Positions 52,824 through 64,000 of a stretch of DNA of 64,000 bases are shown here, in pieces. A program made the translations under genes and the position numbers. The notes under the pieces are model-generated. The model saw only the letters and a program-made list of their open reading frames with translations. It made no database searches and was not told the origin of the DNA. The stretch comes from Acanthosepion esculentum (lineage: Eukaryota > Mollusca > Cephalopoda > Sepiida > Sepiidae). The number at the start of each line of letters is the position of its first letter. Within the stretch, counting starts at the first letter, position 1. The stretch is from contig OZ038495.1 of assembly GCA_964036315.1 (NCBI GenBank), positions 24,534,690 through 24,598,689 on the forward strand, in the 5' to 3' direction.

Positions 52824-53015
52824 GTTTCATACCTTTCCCAACGGTATTTGCGCATAAGTGAATAGAACGAATCCAACTGAAACTCAGATCTCCGATTAAC
52901 AATTCCTATTATCCATTATCTATTACACCATCTCATCTTCAAGATTACAGTATTTGGTATTCCCAAAGTCACCCATCTAGTCGTAACGTCGCTTAACTTC
53001 TAAACGTCTACACTT
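52824..53015 (-). mobile_element. 5S-rRNA-derived SINE, copy 4 (minus, truncated)
   Basis: The reverse complement reads gttaagcgacgttacgac, agatgggtgactttgggaat, then atggtgtaatagataatgga and caaataccgttgggaaaggt: the second half of the 5S head plus body, lacking the 5' head and the 3' tail. Confidence 0.8.
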
Positions 53016-53599
53016 GGGAAGATGTCAAGAATCAGGTTGCTACTCTATTTAATAATGGTAAATCTATAAGTTAGACTGTAATGAATACTCTGGCAGGGTA
53101 AAGCAATGATATTCGATATAAATAGTCTTAAAAAGAGGCTTACATACTTTCTTATGCGTGAATGAATTGCCATAGATAAGTACAATTTTGTTTTACAATA
53201 TATTTGTCATTATTCATGTGTATCAGAATTCAGCGATAGTACTTGCATCATAGCAATTTAGTAACATAAAAACATATCATTTGTTCCCGGTAAATTTCAA
53301 AAGAAGAATAATGATATTAAAAATAGTTTTATGTAGACAATTCTTATGCAAATGTACGTTTTCAAAGTACAAACATTTTTCTTGTACGGACATTAATAAC
53401 AAAAGATAGATTATTATCTTAACGAAAAATGTAACTTAGATATAGATGCTTTTGTATTTAAAAAATAAAACGGATGGCGTAACACTTTTCATATGATGAA
53501 CGAAATAATTACATTGAAACATTCCTCTTTGTTCAATAATTATGCACAGGAAATTTGATGTTTCTACTCGAGCATGTTTGTTTGAGAACTTTCTTACAA

Positions 53600-53870
53600 T
53601 CATGTACAAATCTCAAGACCCACTGAAGCTATTATTAATGTGGATATGTTAGGAAGATAACAGTTAACCCTAGACTTGAAAAGGTAAATATTGTAGACAT
53701 CGGGGAAGTATCTACTTGGAAGTCGGTTGCACAAAGCAGCGATTGGTGGGAGGATGCTATTCGAGTGCAATTTACTTCTCACTAAATGAATACGAAGGGA
53801 ATGAGGATGGTCCACTAGGCCCTCCGATTCCTCAATCCGAGCGGCTCGGATTGAGGAATCGGAGGGCCTA
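53600..53870 (-). mobile_element. LINE post-RT tail fragment (minus)
   Basis: Minus strand: HPHSLRIHLVRSKLHSN, ALCNRLPSRYFPDVYNIYLF, KSRVNCYLP, the LINE tail ending in the usual VFKSRVNRYL-like motif. A perfect palindrome (53814-53872) sits at its 5' edge. Confidence 0.65.
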
Positions 53871-53872
53871 GT
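53814..53872. repeat. Perfect 59-bp palindrome, 29-bp arms, 1-nt loop
   Basis: ACTAGGCCCTCCGATTCCTC... is followed after a single G by its exact reverse complement. Confidence 0.97.
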
Positions 53873-53945
53873 TCGAATTCCAATCAAATTCATTACATTC
53901 ACTTACATGAATCCTCTTCTCCTCCCCAGCTATGGGTAAATATCA
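53873..53945 (+). mobile_element. 5S-type SINE body fragment
   Basis: gttcgaattccaatcaaatt, cattcacttacatgaatcct, cttctcctccccagctatgg match the body of the SINE at 37080-37155. Confidence 0.5.
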
Positions 53946-56900
53946 GGACAGACCGGGTTCTATGGCCTTGGATGGCAACTGGTCTACCGCAGAAAGAAAT
54001 GGCTACTTACCGCGGGAAAAAATCTGCCTCGTCAGTCATGTATCGAAAGGTGTGACATGCGTGATACACGCCTAGACGTGTATCACGCATTGCACACAAC
54101 TGACTGATATAACCCAGTACTATCTACCATATGCTCGGATTATTGCCGTCTAAAACGACCCCCCCCCCAGAATTTTCTGATGCGAAGGGTGGCTCGACAC
54201 CCAGTAGATTTAAAAACCTCTCAGAAGTCGGATAAATCCTTTCATGGGATCAACGGCTATCTGGCACTGTCGCGGGTATATAGAAATAACTGAATATATT
54301 TACAGGTGTACGGCAACCCATTGTACCTTTTATCCTTCGTTAAAACCTCTAAGAGAAGGAAAATGAATGAAACACTTGCGACTTGAGAACATCCTTGAAG
54401 TTCACTGGTACTTCTTTTGGGATACATGCTATTCTTGCTTAGAAAGCGGGATTGACACAGAGCAACGTCTTTCCCGCGTTAAAAGCTCCATGTATCGACA
54501 TCTCTTGATATCGTAAGCCATAATTGTCTTGCAACATCATTTATGTATATATTCATTGTTGTACCCGATATTTCAACATTTTCTGTAATATTTCATGGAA
54601 TATCATAATTCCCTCATCTTCACGTACTTATCTTTCTCGCCAAATCTATTCTAAATGACTTTTTAAAAATCTTACGAGGATTTTTTATTAATTCAGTTCT
54701 ATAAAAACAAAGAAAATGCTAACTCCAAGTTGCAATTCCAAGTGTGTTCGGTGGATAAGTGCAAATTTTCCAACTAAACTATATCAATTTTTGCCTGATC
54801 AGAAAAAAATATGTGATTATCTTGAAAATTATTAACAAGCCGAGATTTGTATATGTTAACAATATTATTAACAATCTGTGTCGTATAACATTGATTATTC
54901 TCAGCTAGTGTCTTTGTTTGATCGCTATCGATCTTAAACATTATTGCCGATCAACGAATATTTTTATCGAGAAACTTCCAGCGTAAATACATTTTATTAT
55001 CTGTTCAAATCTGTTAAGCGGCTCGTAAGAACCTTTTTGTCACACCATGGAAATGCAAGATATTTCTGCTTTTGTGCTTTTCCGAGAAAGTGTTATGTGA
55101 CACTATGAGTTGGATATATGCGAACGCGTGTGTGTGTGCGCCCTCACATCTGTGTGTGTGTATATATACACCCCCACATCTGTGTGTGCGCGCGCACACA
55201 TATGTGCGAGAAGATTAGTTAGATTTGACCTGGGTATCAAACTTCAAGACCCAATGAATAGATTAGGAATCTAGATAAAAACATGTTTTGGGCATATGGC
55301 CAAAAGGGTAGATGAGTGTTAAGTACTTGTCAAAATACGAAGATGAAAAAGACCGGCTCTGGTCAAAACTTAAAAGGGTCTGAATTTAATGTCCCTGAAT
55401 CGGAGTCAGCTAGGCTAAGAAATATTTTTATGTCCACTTTCTTCAAAGAGAGAAATGGTCATGAAAAAATTATGGGTTTATTCGTGGGTGTCCCTTGTCC
55501 GGAAATGATGAAATAGGATTCTGCATATATACGGGAGCGCTTTGGGTCACGGCAGTTAGACTTAGTTTAGGTTCGAGGAAGGTTGATTTTGGCCGGAGCA
55601 AGTAACGACGAACAGCGACCCATTAGCAGCCGGACATTGTTAGCTAAGATATATATATTTTTCCGCCAGCCGAGAATCAGCCCAGAGTTAATCATCCATA
55701 AAAAGGTCACACGCCCTCCCTCCTCTTTTCGTCCTACCCAAGTTTGTAGTTGTGTTTTTCTTTTGCCTGTGAGCCTGCCTCTCGCTCGATCCGCCACACA
55801 GAAATTCTACGACGTGGGGTCTATATCTTTGTGCAACGAGTTGCGGAGGTGGGTAGTCTCACAGTTAGTGCAAAGTAAACAGATCGAATTCGAAGCTGAT
55901 TCCCCGATATTCTTATTATTGTTAGCAATAAAATATCGGGGAATCAAGTTCGAGTTCGATCTGTTTAGGGTGCACTAATACTTTCTGTGAAATGCAAAAA
56001 TTGAGAAATATCATGCATTTTTATGGTATAATACCATGGATTCATGATATAATACGATGGTTATGCTAAAAGAAATGTTTGCGAAGAAAACGGTTTTAAT
56101 TGCAGAATTTTCTCATTGAAGTGCTAAGAAAAGTGTTGTTAATCGCATAAAAGGATGAAAATGTCTTTAGTTTCTGCCTGCAAACATCATCGAAAGTGTT
56201 TTCCAGGGGTATGCTGCTCGTTCTAGGATGAAAAAAACAAAAACAAACACCAGTTAAAATGCAGACAATTTACATCATGAACAGAGGTAAAAAATACAAA
56301 TTAACTGTAGCTCAAAATTCAAAATAGAAGCTAAAATTAAATGAGAAAATCCTGTAATTCAAACCGTTTTCTTCACAAACCTTTTTTTTTAACATATTCG
56401 TCTACACACTCTTTCTGCTTCAAAAGCAGCAAATATTTTCTTTCATCATTGCGTTGCAGTCTTATTTTCACTTTTCATCTTTTCATAATATAAATAAACA
56501 TAGATTTCTTTTTTTTTTCCAGTCTTAATGTTATTATTAATAAATGGAAATACGCCAATTCTGATATTTTGAAAAATAACGCTGAACGGGTAGATATTGC
56601 AAGAGTAATCAAAAGAACATTTAACTATTCATGCCAAAAACAAGATGATTTTTAGGTCACATGGTTGATTCTTTATGGTTATAATTTCATTCAAGTTAGC
56701 TAGTCTCTATTGTCTATTGTTTTAGTCTATCTTTGCTCTAGTTCGTAACTATAACAAACTCAAAATGCCTCATCATATTGCAATGAAAGGGAAATCGCAT
56801 GCTATTTAATACACTATACACTACTCATATTATGAAATACTTGAATCACGCAACTTTTACTCAGTGTTCTGTTTTTGATTTGTTTATGGCCATCTACAAA

Positions 56901-58299
56901 TTCTGTGAAATTTTTAAACAGGCTTTGCATCTAGAAAATATAACGTATGGAATATTGTATTTGTCATGTGTTTATTGCACTTTCTATATAACACGCCGCA
57001 TAAAGAGATAAAACTTAATATAACAGCAGGACTGAATCTATGATGCAGCACCTCCAAGTCTATGTTACTGTTCACCCACTCTACTACATCTCAATTTTCA
57101 TATAACATACAAATTTTATTGTAATCTAATTATGTAATGGATCTTATGCAATATACGTGAACTATTCAACTAGAAAAAACTGAATATAAATACGATGTAT
57201 CTAAACAGAAATTCGAGACATCATGATAGATCATTCCATCTTAAATAAATCAACAATGTGTTGCGGCAATTTTTAACACTAAATTGACATTTTTCTTGCT
57301 AAAAGGCCAAATTTTAACACACTCAACATTATGGATAAAAAACAGTGACATTTATATAGTGAATTTTCATGATTTACCATGAGCAAAACAAATTCACGGA
57401 TTTGGACGAGAAAAAACCCAAGAATGACTTTAACATCTGCAAAAAGTTTTCATCCTTTAATAATCAGTCGTGCTTAGTTTAATTTATAATTTATTTAAAT
57501 GCTAGAAAACAGAAAATGTTGATAAGATAGCGAAGGTCACAAAGAACTTCCTGCGGTCCCCAATCTGGCTCCCAATTTTAGGTGAGACTTGGTGTCACCG
57601 ACCCTGTATAGCAAAATAGTTTATAAAAGATTATAACAAAGATGTTATGAAATGACCAAGTAAAACTAGATTTTCATGTTATTAATTTCAGTTGATTCCT
57701 CTTCTTTTCATCAATTAAAATGCCAGGTACATTTTTGTTATTCAATTCTCTTTATGTAATGGAAAAATGCAACTGAATAAAGTCAAATTTTTAAAGATTA
57801 TCTTCCCGACTTCAAGATTTGGGATGAGATAATTCTGTTGAATTTATTGACATATATCATGCAATACATTCTACTGATTTTACTAACATGATATATAATA
57901 ATAAATTCAGTTATAATTAGGAGTTTATATAGTTTATTAATATATTATATATACTGGATCACATTGGCGAAATTAAATTTGCGAAAAGGTTTTTGAACTT
58001 TTTATTTTAAATTTTATTCCTTTGTTATTAATGGTTTAGATTTTAAATATTGACCACTTTACGTAAAAAGACAGCTAACTTTAAAAACATTAACCTTCAG
58101 AAATACACTGGCCATTCGTTTTTCTTATTTTTCGCTTATCATAATTTCTGTTATTATTATATTCGAATATATAATAATACACCTTAACACGATCTAACCT
58201 CCTCCTTACCAATCCTGGGACAGTGTCCTAGGTAATTAAAACCATATTTTCACCTATTGATAAGCATCATATAAAGCGAATCAGTATTGTTTCCCTTTC
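53946..58299. other. Intergenic, no gene recognised
   Basis: Contains hairpins at 54057-54090 (14-bp arms, 6-nt loop) and 55868-55975, a C run near 54161, a TG/CA-rich patch with a duplicated cccacatctgtgtgtg block at 55125-55205, and a pair of atggtataataccatggat, atgatataatacgatgg repeats at 56022-56060. No protein family seen. Confidence 0.55.
55868..55975. repeat. Hairpin, ~48-bp arms
   Basis: Left arm from about 55868 (gtgcaaagtaaacagatcga, attcgaagctgattccccga, tatt) and right arm ending near 55975 are reverse complements with a few mismatches; about 11-nt centre. Confidence 0.9.
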
Positions 58300-59700
58300 T
58301 CTCAGGACTTACTTAGTAGATAGATGTTCTGGTAGGCCCTCTCTCCTGACTCTTCTGAAAATATCTTTGTGTTAAGAGACTTAATGCTCATCGTGTGAAG
58401 TGGCTAAATTACTCTAAAGCCACTGACCTCACTGGCATCAAAGACTTTTAACTTCACTATTATTCAAATGTCTCATTCAAATACTAAACTTTCCCACGAA
58501 TTTACCCAGTAATTATGACGAACACGCTTCTCGACTTGATCTCTTCCTTACCTCCTTTTCGGACTCGTCATATTCTGGAGCTCTTGGATACTTTGACCAC
58601 GCGATAGTGTCTATAAATATATCTTTCCACTCTCACAGCAGTTATTACTGTATTACCTCTTTTTGGCCAGGCACTCAAAGCTCTAATCAACACAAAATTG
58701 TTAAGAGCCATCATTGAATTTTTCTATCAAGGTTAAGATAAAAACGTCGAAGCTCGGGATACTCTTCTAGATTATTTCACACTAATGCGGGCGTTCTCCA
58801 GGGATCTATCCTTGGACCTAAACTGTTTCTGTTATTTATCATTGACTTTCTCAATGCCATCAATTCCCAAGTAGGTATTTATGCAGTAGCAAGTCCGACA
58901 GACCCGGCAAAGTAAAACTGACAACTGCTCTCGAAAAGGACCTCCAATCAGCAGTTAACTTGGGTAAGAAATGGCTTGTAAATTTTAAAGCTTTCAAAAA
59001 AAGACTGTTTTCATTTAATCACCAAGGATAATCTTATCTGTCTGCCATCATCATGTCTGATGCTAGACTCCAGGAGAAGAACACTTTGCGTCTTCCTGGG
59101 CTCACGTCATTCAGTGACATGAAGTGGAGAGACTATATTGAATAAATGGCTACTTAGGAAAGTTGGTTCACTGCGTAGTGCCAGAAAGGTTTTCTCGTCA
59201 GAATCCAATCTTTCAAATTTATAAATCTACCATTCGTCCGTACATAGGATACTGATGTCATATCAGGTCTGATGATCTTGATGCATATGTTGAGATTCGG
59301 ACAAAATTCAAAGAATGGTCTGAAATCTAATAGATCCTGATCTGGCATCTCTTCACTTACCGACGTGACGTGGCTTCTCTGTGTGTATTCCACAAATATT
59401 TTCATAGTAATTGTTCTGATGAGGTATGTTTACCCTATTGCTTCGACTACATGAATTTAAGTCCTACTTGATTGGAAATAACTCATAGTTTTACTACTGA
59501 ACTAGCGAGATGACATATTACTATTGAACTAGCGAGATAGATATTTTTAAATAAATAATGTGACCGTATAGTTAGTTTCTCCAGTTCCCTATGGAACATT
59601 GGGCTGCTTTTGACGCCACATCTTAACAAAAGTTGACCAAGAGTAGCAGAGGTCGTATCCATTCTGACGTGCAAATAGTAAGAGTTTCAGTGGGAATTTG
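58300..59700 (+). mobile_element. Decayed LINE, endonuclease end to tail
   Basis: Plus-strand remnants: TLLDLISSLPPFRTRHILEL (about 58514-58573, end of an APE-like endonuclease), LQGSILGPKLFLLFIIDFLN (58798-58855, RT PQGS region), FLGLTSFSDMKWRDYIE type near 59093-59143, and tail pieces to about 59690. Many stops. Confidence 0.7.
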
Positions 59701-60059
59701 AATTCACAAATGGTCACCAGCTGCATGTATAATACAATCGTATAAATCATTATAAATTACTGGATAGAGATTCTTCCATTTTAATTTCAGATATTTTTAT
59801 GTATAGAAAAAACTCAGATCGTAATTCTACAGACATCAGTGTCGACTGGAATTAATCAATAAGCACACGGGATGCAATTAATATTTATAATACGAGTTAT
59901 ATAAAAATTCCTTATGGTAAATCATTTCCAAATTCGTTTTCTCAGCTTTTGGTAACTTTGGCCCTGAAATCGAAACAGGATGACAGGCCATTTCAAATTA
60001 CCATTCAGTAAAATGTCATTTAGGAATCAATAAAAATGTTTAAGCTTTATTAAAGTACA

Positions 60060-62200
60060 AACGCGTGAAATAGAATTAAAACGAACAAAGAACTATTGTA
60101 AATTACATTGCACTTTTACCAAATCGTTGAAATAGAATATAAATTGCTGACGTCAATGCGAAAAATACACAGACGCAAGTTGTTGGGTGGTGTTTAACAT
60201 TCATTGTAGAAAATATTTGGAAAGGCATTGATTTCTTATGTTTTACACCAGAAAACCAAATATTTTCGAATAAGTATGTTAGATGATGATAATGTGAATA
60301 AATTACATTGAATATTTACAAATTTAAGGAAGTAAATAAGATTTACTGAAGACCGTGAGACTAAATCAGAGTCAGGCGTTGTCGAGCGGTGTTAGCATTT
60401 GCAGTGGGAAATATTTGGAAAAGTGTATGATTTCTTAGGGTGTACACAAAAAAAAAAAAACCAAATGATTTCGAATAAATAGGATACATGATGTTAATCT
60501 ATCTAAATTACATAGATGTATTAACAAATTCTAGGAATTACACTAGACTTACTGGAGACAGTGCGATTAAACACAGTCGCGCGTTGTCGAGTGGTATTTA
60601 GTAGAAATATTTGGGAAGGGCACTGATTTCTTTGAATTTACACCAGAAAAAATCATTTTGACTAATTCTGTTATATCATATTAATCTTAATAAATTGCAT
60701 TGGAAGTTTAATAAAATTCTTAAAATTGAATAAGATATACTGAAGTCTGTGCGATTAATACTTAGTCGCGTGCTGTCGGACGGTATTTTGTGTTAGCTGT
60801 AGAAAATATTTGTGACTTGCTCTGATTTCTTAGGGGTTAAATCAGAAAACTAAATAATATCGACTAATTCTTTTCAATGATGTTAATCTTACAAAATACC
60901 ATTGAAGTTTTACCAAATTCTTAAAATTAAATCAGATTTATTGAAGACAGTGCAACAAACACACAGCCGCGTGTTGTCGGTCGGCGTTTAATGTTTGCTG
61001 TAAAAAATATTTTAAAGGGCACTGATTTTTTGTGGTTTACATCAGAAAAAACAAATAATTTCGAATAATTATGTTAGAAGATGTTAATGTAAATAAATTG
61101 CATTGAACTTTTACAAAATTCTTAAAATTAGTTAAGATTTACTGAAGATAGTGCACTCATACACCGTCGCGAATTATCGTGTGGTGTTTAGTGTTCGCTT
61201 TAGACATTAATTTGGTTGTATTAAGATTTCTTAGAGTTTACACGAGGAAACCAAAATTTCAGTGGGAATATGAATTTCAGAAATTATCTCGTTTTGGGTT
61301 TTTCTATAATAAGGGTTCGGGTCTGTTACTGTTAGATGATGTTAATCTTTCTAAATTGCACTGAACTTTTAACAAATTCTTAAAATTAAAGATTTACCGG
61401 TGACAGTGCGACTAATACGCAGTCGCGCGTTGTCAGGTGGTGTTTAGTGTTCTGTGTATAAAATATTTGATCCGGTCTATGATTTCGGAGGGTTTACACC
61501 AGAAAACCAAATAATCTGGACTATTTTATGATGTTCATCTTACTAAATTTTATTGAACTTTTACGAAATTTTAAAAAATAAATAAGATTTACTCTAATCA
61601 GTGCAACTATTATGTAGTCGCGCCTTGTCGGGTGGTATTTAGTTTTCGCTGTAGAAAACATTTGCGAAGGTCTCATTTTTTTTAGGGTTTATCCCAGAAC
61701 ACCAAAAAAATTCGAATTATTCTGTTAGATTATGTTAATCTTACGAAATTACGTTGAGATTTTACAAAATTCTTGAAATAAAATAACATTTACTGAAATC
61801 AGAGCGACTAATACACAGTTGCGTTGTTTTGTGGTTTTTAGTCATTGCCGTAGACCATATTTGGGCTGTCTCTGATTTCTGAAGGTTTATACCAGAAACA
61901 ACAATTTCGACTGATTATATTCGATCAGTCTAGTCTTACTAAGTTACATTGAACTTTTACCAAATTATGAAAATTAAATAAAATTTATTGAAGTCAGACT
62001 AATACATAGTCGCATGTTGTCGGGCGGTGTTTAGTGTTCGTTGTAGAAAATATTTGGAAGGGCACTGATTTATTTTGGTTTAACCAGAACACCAAATGAC
62101 TACGATTAATTCTGTTAGATTAAGTTAATCTTACTAAATTACATTGAACTATTATCAAATTCTTAAAATTAAATAAGATTTACTGAAACCATTGCGACTA
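60060..62200. repeat. ~200-bp satellite array 2 (about 11 units)
   Basis: The same unit as 24690-27640. Spacing of the agtcgc word is 189, 201, 200, 256, 195, 201 and 191 bp; the 256-bp unit contains a foreign ~55-bp piece at 61274-61324. Confidence 0.9.
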
Positions 62201-62649
62201 ATAAAATTTGAATTCATAGATATGTTGCTGGATAGCTCGATGCACATATGTCTGCATACATTTTTAATCATTTCCCCACAAGCAAGATAATAAAGCTACT
62301 ATGACGCAAGTGATTGCTGAGTATGAGCGAATATGTAAAAATAAAACATTAAGGAGAAAGTACAATAACATTAAGAAGACAGACGATTAACACTGAATTT
62401 ATATTTTTGAAGGTCAATGTTGACTGGAAAGCAAGAAGTTGGAAGAGAGTTCAAGAAGCGAGAAGTGCAAGAAAAGAAACTGTTAGCATAGGACTTACAT
62501 ATACATTTAGCCACTTAAAATGTAAAAGGATGAGACTTTGCCACCATTCTCGTATGTCGAATTAAATTTTTGAAGTCTCGGTAACAAAAAGGAAAGCTCG
62601 ACAAAAATTTATCAAGAAAATATTTATAGTAAAAATACAGTGAAACTTT
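62201..62649. other. No feature seen
   Basis: AT-rich sequence between satellite and PLE fragment. Confidence 0.5.
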
Positions 62650-63990
62650 GTTACGACGCTATTCTTTTGTACAAAACTATCACAAAATTGTAGACATTGT
62701 AACAAACTTCCCTGCATACCTTCCTAGATGAGGAAAATATCATTAATAAATCACAGCCAAAGTTTTGGTTTATGGCCGTGCTGTGATTTGAAAGCTTCAA
62801 GTAATTTTTCTTCAAGACATTCGCAAAGTTAACGGCCATAGGGGTTCTCATTGCACATCCTTTGATTTGATGGAAAAAACATTTTCCCAAACAACATCGT
62901 GTTGCTTTCCAAGACGAAACATTTTAGTCTTCAGAGAAAGTTTGACGGAATGGTTTTGTTTTTGTTTTTCTCAAGAGCTTTTCATGCCTCAATCCTTTCA
63001 TTGTGATCAATATTAAGATAAAGAAACGAAACATCCATATTGACTAAAAAGCAATCATGAAAATCATTTTTTTCGTTTCTGCTTAGAAATAAAATCAAAT
63101 GTGTTCCCGGACATAAGATGAAGACCGTTTTTCTATAGTAAATTAAAAACCGTCCAGCCATCCAGAGACTTTTGCCGTGCAACATTCATATACACTACAA
63201 ATCGGGCGTAGTGGAGGAAATATTTAAAACAATTTATGTATTTCTAGCAGGGCATAAAACTTTGGTGTTCTTTGCTCCGAACGTTATATGTTAGACTCTA
63301 TTTCATTGATATAACTATTTCCTTTCATTTCAGAAATTATCTCGTTTTGTTTTTTCTCTAATAAGGGTTCGGGTCTATTTTTATTTCTTCATAACATCAT
63401 CTTTCGTCACTTAAAACTTCTTCACCATCTGAAATATATTTTTCCTTATTCATAAATAGCGCCACCTTTGTCTGCCGTTTTTATGACAATCGAGTGATTA
63501 TTCGCAAGATAACGAAGAGCGTTATGTTGCGAAGTGGTAAGGTTGTTTTAGGTTTTGTTTTAGTTTGATTTTGTTTTCCCTTATACCATTCTGACAGATT
63601 TTCAGAAATTCTAGTAACGACTATGAGCATCCGTCTCGTACTACCTCTGGATACCAGAATGGATTTTTATTAGCCTAATTATGCCAGATTCGATCACAAT
63701 CTTTGTCTTCGGTTGTAATTGTTGTAGAATTTTCGCCACCATTTTTTTCGAAAAAATATCCCTTAAGCTTGTAAAGACGGACAAATTGAAAAAAACCCTG
63801 GTGTATTGGAATTGTATTTTTTTTAAAGATGTTGGTGTGTATTGATCTTTAGGGCCTTTTGATATTCTTAACTGAGCACATGGAACTTGTTTCGTGTCAG
63901 AATTTGTTGTAGCGGTTTTCTGATTGAGAATATTTAGCAGGTCTGTTAGGAGTGAACCATTTTCGTGTAAGTGGTAAGTACTTAGCTGTG
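62650..63990 (-). mobile_element. Penelope-like element reverse transcriptase fragment (minus)
   Basis: Minus strand, in order from high to low coordinates: NALRYLANNHSIVIKTADKG-GA (63455-63530, the PLE DKGGA motif), LVNMDVSFLYLNIDHNERIE (about 62985-63050, RT A-motif region), and FFHQIKGCAMRTPMAVNFAN (62815-62880, RT QIKGTAMG-like motif). Frames are broken by stops and spacing is uneven. The C-terminal RT part and GIY-YIG domain are absent. Continuing past 63990 is possible. Confidence 0.8.
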
Positions 63991-64000
63991 ACTATTGTAT

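Noticed and set aside
55014..55199. Cys/His-rich minus-strand frame of 61 codons
   Set aside because: It derives from the TG/CA-rich patch and its short duplication.

Overview
This is eukaryotic, intron-rich, AT-rich DNA from a repeat-laden animal genome. Very many (TA)n, (CA)n and (TAA)n arrays, tRNA- and 5S-rRNA-derived SINEs, Penelope-like elements, several LINE types and a 550-codon SLC22 transporter spread over 38.7 kb with ten GT-AG exons together suggest a mollusc, most likely a coleoid cephalopod such as an octopus. The species is inferred, not shown.

The only complete host gene I can support is an SLC22-type (major facilitator superfamily) organic ion transporter on the + strand. 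Ten exons at 8911-9053, 18516-18738, 27703-27806, 29254-29408, 32330-32501, 37839-38060, 39881-40107, 42682-42863, 46655-46815 and 47549-47612 join in phase without a stop into 550 residues. The family landmarks all appear in order: the large cysteine-containing, glycosylatable extracellular loop; the loop 2-3 MFS signature; ESPRWLL; the second GRKK loop; ELYPT; and LPET.

Upstream (1-8910): microsatellites, an LTR-like segment (about 1.3-1.7 kb), the 3' end of a Penelope-like element (PLE, 3.1-4.3 kb), a LINE tail, a 5S-derived SINE and a palindromic tRNA-like element. Intron 1 (9.5 kb): LINE tails, a possible short LTR element, a fold-back element and a PLE-end hairpin. Intron 2 (9.0 kb): minisatellites, a 5S SINE, a LINE broken by an 80-bp mariner MITE, and about 15 units of a roughly 200-bp satellite. 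Introns 3-4: a large TA block, a 23-bp minisatellite, and a 545-bp palindrome with tRNA-like sequences 62 bp before exon 5. Intron 5: a degenerate PLE with GIY-YIG nuclease coding and inverted copies of its 3' end carrying hammerhead-ribozyme-like cores. Intron 7: three 5'-truncated copies of a restriction-like-endonuclease LINE (R4/Dong-like) inside (TAA)n. Intron 8: LINE tails and a third tRNA-like element.

Downstream (47.6-64 kb): a homogeneous 45-bp minisatellite of about 78 units, a minus-strand SINE and LINE tail with perfect palindromes, a decayed LINE, a second array of the same roughly 200-bp satellite, and a minus-strand PLE reverse-transcriptase fragment. Apart from the transporter, coding-like sequence is transposon debris. 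The most interesting material is structural RNA/DNA: ribozyme-like PLE ends, tRNA-like palindromes, template-switch-like palindromes and site-targeted insertions.
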